Origin: Flammeovirga sp. EKP202
GTDB lineage: Bacteria; Bacteroidota; Bacteroidia; Cytophagales; Flammeovirgaceae
Length of the DNA: 64,000 nt
NCBI RefSeq assembly: GCF_014534745.1
Contig: NZ_JACVVP010000013.1
Span: 62,001 to 126,000, forward strand
Direction of reading: 5' to 3'
In this document: in pieces, positions 62,493 to 64,000 of the stretch
Position numbering within the stretch: the first letter of the stretch is position 1
How the letters are laid out: each line of letters opens with the position of its first letter
Program-made: the position numbers and the translations under genes
Notes under the pieces: generated by a model
Told to the model about the DNA's origin: nothing
The model's input: only the letters and a program-made list of their open reading frames with translations
The model's database searches: none

Positions 62493-63182
62493 ATGGATAA
62501 GATTAAAGTAGTAGCTTTTGATGCGGATGACACACTGTGGGTCAATGAGCCTTTTTTCAGAGTGTTTGAAGAGGACTATTTTAAATTGATGTCTCCTTAT
62601 ATGGAGAAGGAGGAGTTAAAAGAGAAGCTATTCCATTTGGTAATTAAAAACTTGCCAATGTACGGGTATGGAACAAGGGGATTATCGTTATCCATGATTG
62701 AAGGAGCTAATTTATTTTCCAATGGAAAGGTAAAGGCTTCGGAAATTGCTCAAATTTTGGAGTTTGGAAAAAGAATGCTCAACAATCCCATCGAATTATT
62801 GGCTGGCGTAGTGGAGACATTAGAATATTTGCAAGCCAAAAACTACAGATTGGTAGTAGCCACAAAAGGAGACCTCTTGGAGCAAGAAAGGAAAATTGAA
62901 AAATCAGGTTTAGATCAATATTTTCATCATACTGAGATTGTTTCTGAAAAGAAAGAGGCAGGGTATCATAAACTGTTGAAACATTTGGACATTGAACCCG
63001 ATGAATTTTTGATGGTGGGGAATTCTTTAAAATCTGATATTGTTCCTGTTTTAAATATTGGAGCACATGCTTATCATGTACCTTTCCATAGTACTTGGGA
63101 GCATGAAATGGTAGATCATAAAGTGGAAGGAGCTAAATTTAAAGAGTTAAAAAGCATCAGAGAAGTGATGAACTACTTATAA
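62493..63182 (+). CDS. HAD superfamily phosphatase
   Basis: 229 aa. It contains all HAD motifs: I VVAFDADDTLW (nucleophile Asp at about residue 9), II VVATKGD, III Lys in SEKKEAGYHKLL, and IV FLMVGNSLKSDIVPVLNIG. The cap is helical (C1 type). The sequence resembles YjjG-like or phosphoglycolate-phosphatase-like enzymes that hydrolyse small phosphomonoesters. The natural substrate is unknown. It is followed 68 bp later by a small membrane-protein gene on the same strand. Confidence 0.9.
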   Translation: MDKIKVVAFDADDTLWVNEPFFRVFEEDYFKLMSPYMEKEELKEKLFHLVIKNLPMYGYGTRGLSLSMIEGANLFSNGKVKASEIAQILEFGKRMLNNPIELLAGVVETLEYLQAKNYRLVVATKGDLLEQERKIEKSGLDQYFHHTEIVSEKKEAGYHKLLKHLDIEPDEFLMVGNSLKSDIVPVLNIGAHAYHVPFHSTWEHEMVDHKVEGAKFKELKSIREVMNYL

Positions 63183-63250
63183 TTCATTACCTTAAGGGAT
63201 AAGTATTATTTCTCATCCCAAACATTCGTCTTACTCAAATACCCAGCCTT

Positions 63251-63469
63251 ATGAATACTTATCTTGTGAAGAAAATACTATTGTTTTTTGTCGCCTGTTT
63301 CGAAACCTTTTTTATGCTATTTTTTATAGGTAGTATGTTAGCCAGTAGTGCTTTCTATTATATTATTAGAATCGTTACTTGGCCTTTTCGATTTATGCAG
63401 AATCTTTATTATAAGGTAGTTGGGAAGAAGAAAAAGTCATTATACTTTGACGGAAAAGCAGCCCGTTAA
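63251..63469 (+). CDS. Small membrane protein, 72 aa
   Basis: The first two thirds are hydrophobic (ILLFFVACFETFFMLFFIG and SMLASSAFYYIIRIVTWPF), giving one or two membrane helices. The tail is basic (VVGKKKKSLYFDGKAAR) and probably cytoplasmic. I do not recognise a family. A strong terminator follows immediately, supporting a real gene. Confidence 0.65.
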   Translation: MNTYLVKKILLFFVACFETFFMLFFIGSMLASSAFYYIIRIVTWPFRFMQNLYYKVVGKKKKSLYFDGKAAR

Positions 63470-63472
63470 TAC

Positions 63473-63521
63473 AAAAGAGGGATGAAAGAAATTGATTGTG
63501 ATTTTCTTTCATCCCTTTTTT
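63473..63521 (+). terminator. Strong terminator after the small membrane-protein gene
   Basis: Long stem AAAGAGGGATGAAAGAAA / TTTCTTTCATCCCTTTTTT around a 10-nt loop. Confidence 0.9.
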
Positions 63522-63525
63522 GAGA

Positions 63526-63760
63526 CTTAATATTGTAGACTAAGTTTTTAATGATTTGTGGTTTTTAGAAATCAGGAGATTTCTGATGACCTTTTAAGCA
63601 CGAATGACGCTCAAGCTTAACATTCGCGCTAGTGTTTTTTTTAATAAAACACTTTTCTTCTGTAATTAAGCAATCACAATGTGAGTGTGTTTACAATACT
63701 ATATTTAAATGTAGTTACTGTAGGGGCGTTTTAGTAAAACGACCTCACGAACCACAACAA
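63526..63760 (+). repeat. Dispersed MITE-like intergenic repeat, copy R7 (short)
   Basis: It begins CTTAATATTGTAGACTAAGT, then has TTAGAAATCAGGAGATTTCT, CACGAATGACGCTCAAGCTT and AACATTCGCGCTAGTG. The rest of the family body is missing. It ends with the palindromic module at 63718-63755 (CTGTAGGGGCGTTTTAG..ACGACCTCACGAACCAC). Confidence 0.8.
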
Positions 63761-63784
63761 ACTTTCATTTTACTGAACAATCGA

Positions 63785-64000
63785 TTATTTTTTCCTTTTC
63801 ACCCCTCTAACCGCTTCCTCTATCCAAGGATTATCCGGCCAAGAATGTTTAGGATACCTTCTTTTCAGATCTTTCTTCACCTCGAAATAAGCATTATTCC
63901 AAAAGCTATTTAAGTCAGATGTGATTTGAACAGGTTTGAATCCTGGAGAAAGTAAATGGAGCACTACATTTTGCTGTCCATTATTAATCATTGGAGTACT
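63785..64000 (-). CDS. hrpB: ATP-dependent helicase HrpB, C-terminal fragment
   Basis: The frame is open to the window edge, so the start lies outside. The 72 visible residues read STPMINNGQQNVVLHLLSPG, followed by KPVQITSDLNSFW and DLKRRYPKHSWPDNPW. This matches the conserved C-terminal domain of HrpB (V-L-H-L-L-S-P-x-G-x-P-V-Q-x-T-x-D-L ... Y-P-K-H-x-W-P). HrpB is a DExH-box RNA helicase-like protein of unclear role in most bacteria. An internal ATG at 63991 should not be taken as the start. Confidence 0.9.
   Translation of the reverse strand, partial: STPMINNGQQNVVLHLLSPGFKPVQITSDLNSFWNNAYFEVKKDLKRRYPKHSWPDNPWIEEAVRGVKRKK

Overview
The window looks like a chromosome segment of a marine, polysaccharide-degrading member of the Bacteroidota, most likely close to Flammeovirga (Cytophagales). 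This rests on the low-GC sequence, a SusC/SusD pair, a hybrid two-component regulator, lipoproteins with Bacteroidota-type lipoboxes, type IX secretion (T9SS) C-terminal domains and mostly absent Shine-Dalgarno sequences. The genus is inferred; no marker RNA gene is present.

Layout. Positions 1-5.1 kb hold the N-terminal part of a pyruvate:ferredoxin oxidoreductase-like gene (minus strand, cut by the window edge) and three small genes: an unknown protein, a GNAT acetyltransferase and a winged-helix-like protein. Positions 5.1-48.6 kb form a large polysaccharide utilization locus whose content fits kappa-carrageenan. It has a degenerate GH16-like lipoprotein divergent from a hybrid two-component system, an AraC regulator, an S1 sulfatase, two GH16 enzymes (one a clear kappa-carrageenase), two GH2 beta-galactosidase paralogues, SusC, SusD and a surface-binding lipoprotein. 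It also has a frameshifted NPCBM protein, a 2064-residue esterase/NPCBM/cadherin-like protein, a GH127 enzyme, a RhaT-type transporter and four genes for catabolism of 3,6-anhydro-D-galactose (cycloisomerase, aldehyde dehydrogenase, KDGal kinase, KDPGal aldolase).

Model for the locus (inference from families and context). Secreted GH16 enzymes cut the polymer, SusC/D and binding lipoproteins capture and import oligosaccharides, and the sulfatase removes 4-sulfate. GH2 releases galactose and GH127 releases anhydrogalactose. The last operon converts anhydrogalactose to pyruvate and glyceraldehyde 3-phosphate.

Positions 49.0-52.9 kb look like a separate insert: two short-chain dehydrogenases, a four-helix membrane protein and an AraC regulator. 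It is bounded on the left by a group II intron domain V-like relic and on the right by an attC-like imperfect hairpin. Positions 53.0-64.0 kb carry a DUF1269-type membrane protein, a double-GNAT-like protein next to a large SNF2 ATPase, an NAD-dependent epimerase/reductase, a lipase-like protein lacking its serine, a HAD phosphatase, a small membrane protein and the C-terminus of HrpB (minus strand, cut by the window edge).

An intergenic repeat family of about 250-450 bp recurs at least seven times, plus one decayed copy. Several copies end in inverted AAGTACATTGTAAACTAAA-like termini. It looks like a non-autonomous, MITE-like element and accounts for most of the long non-coding gaps.
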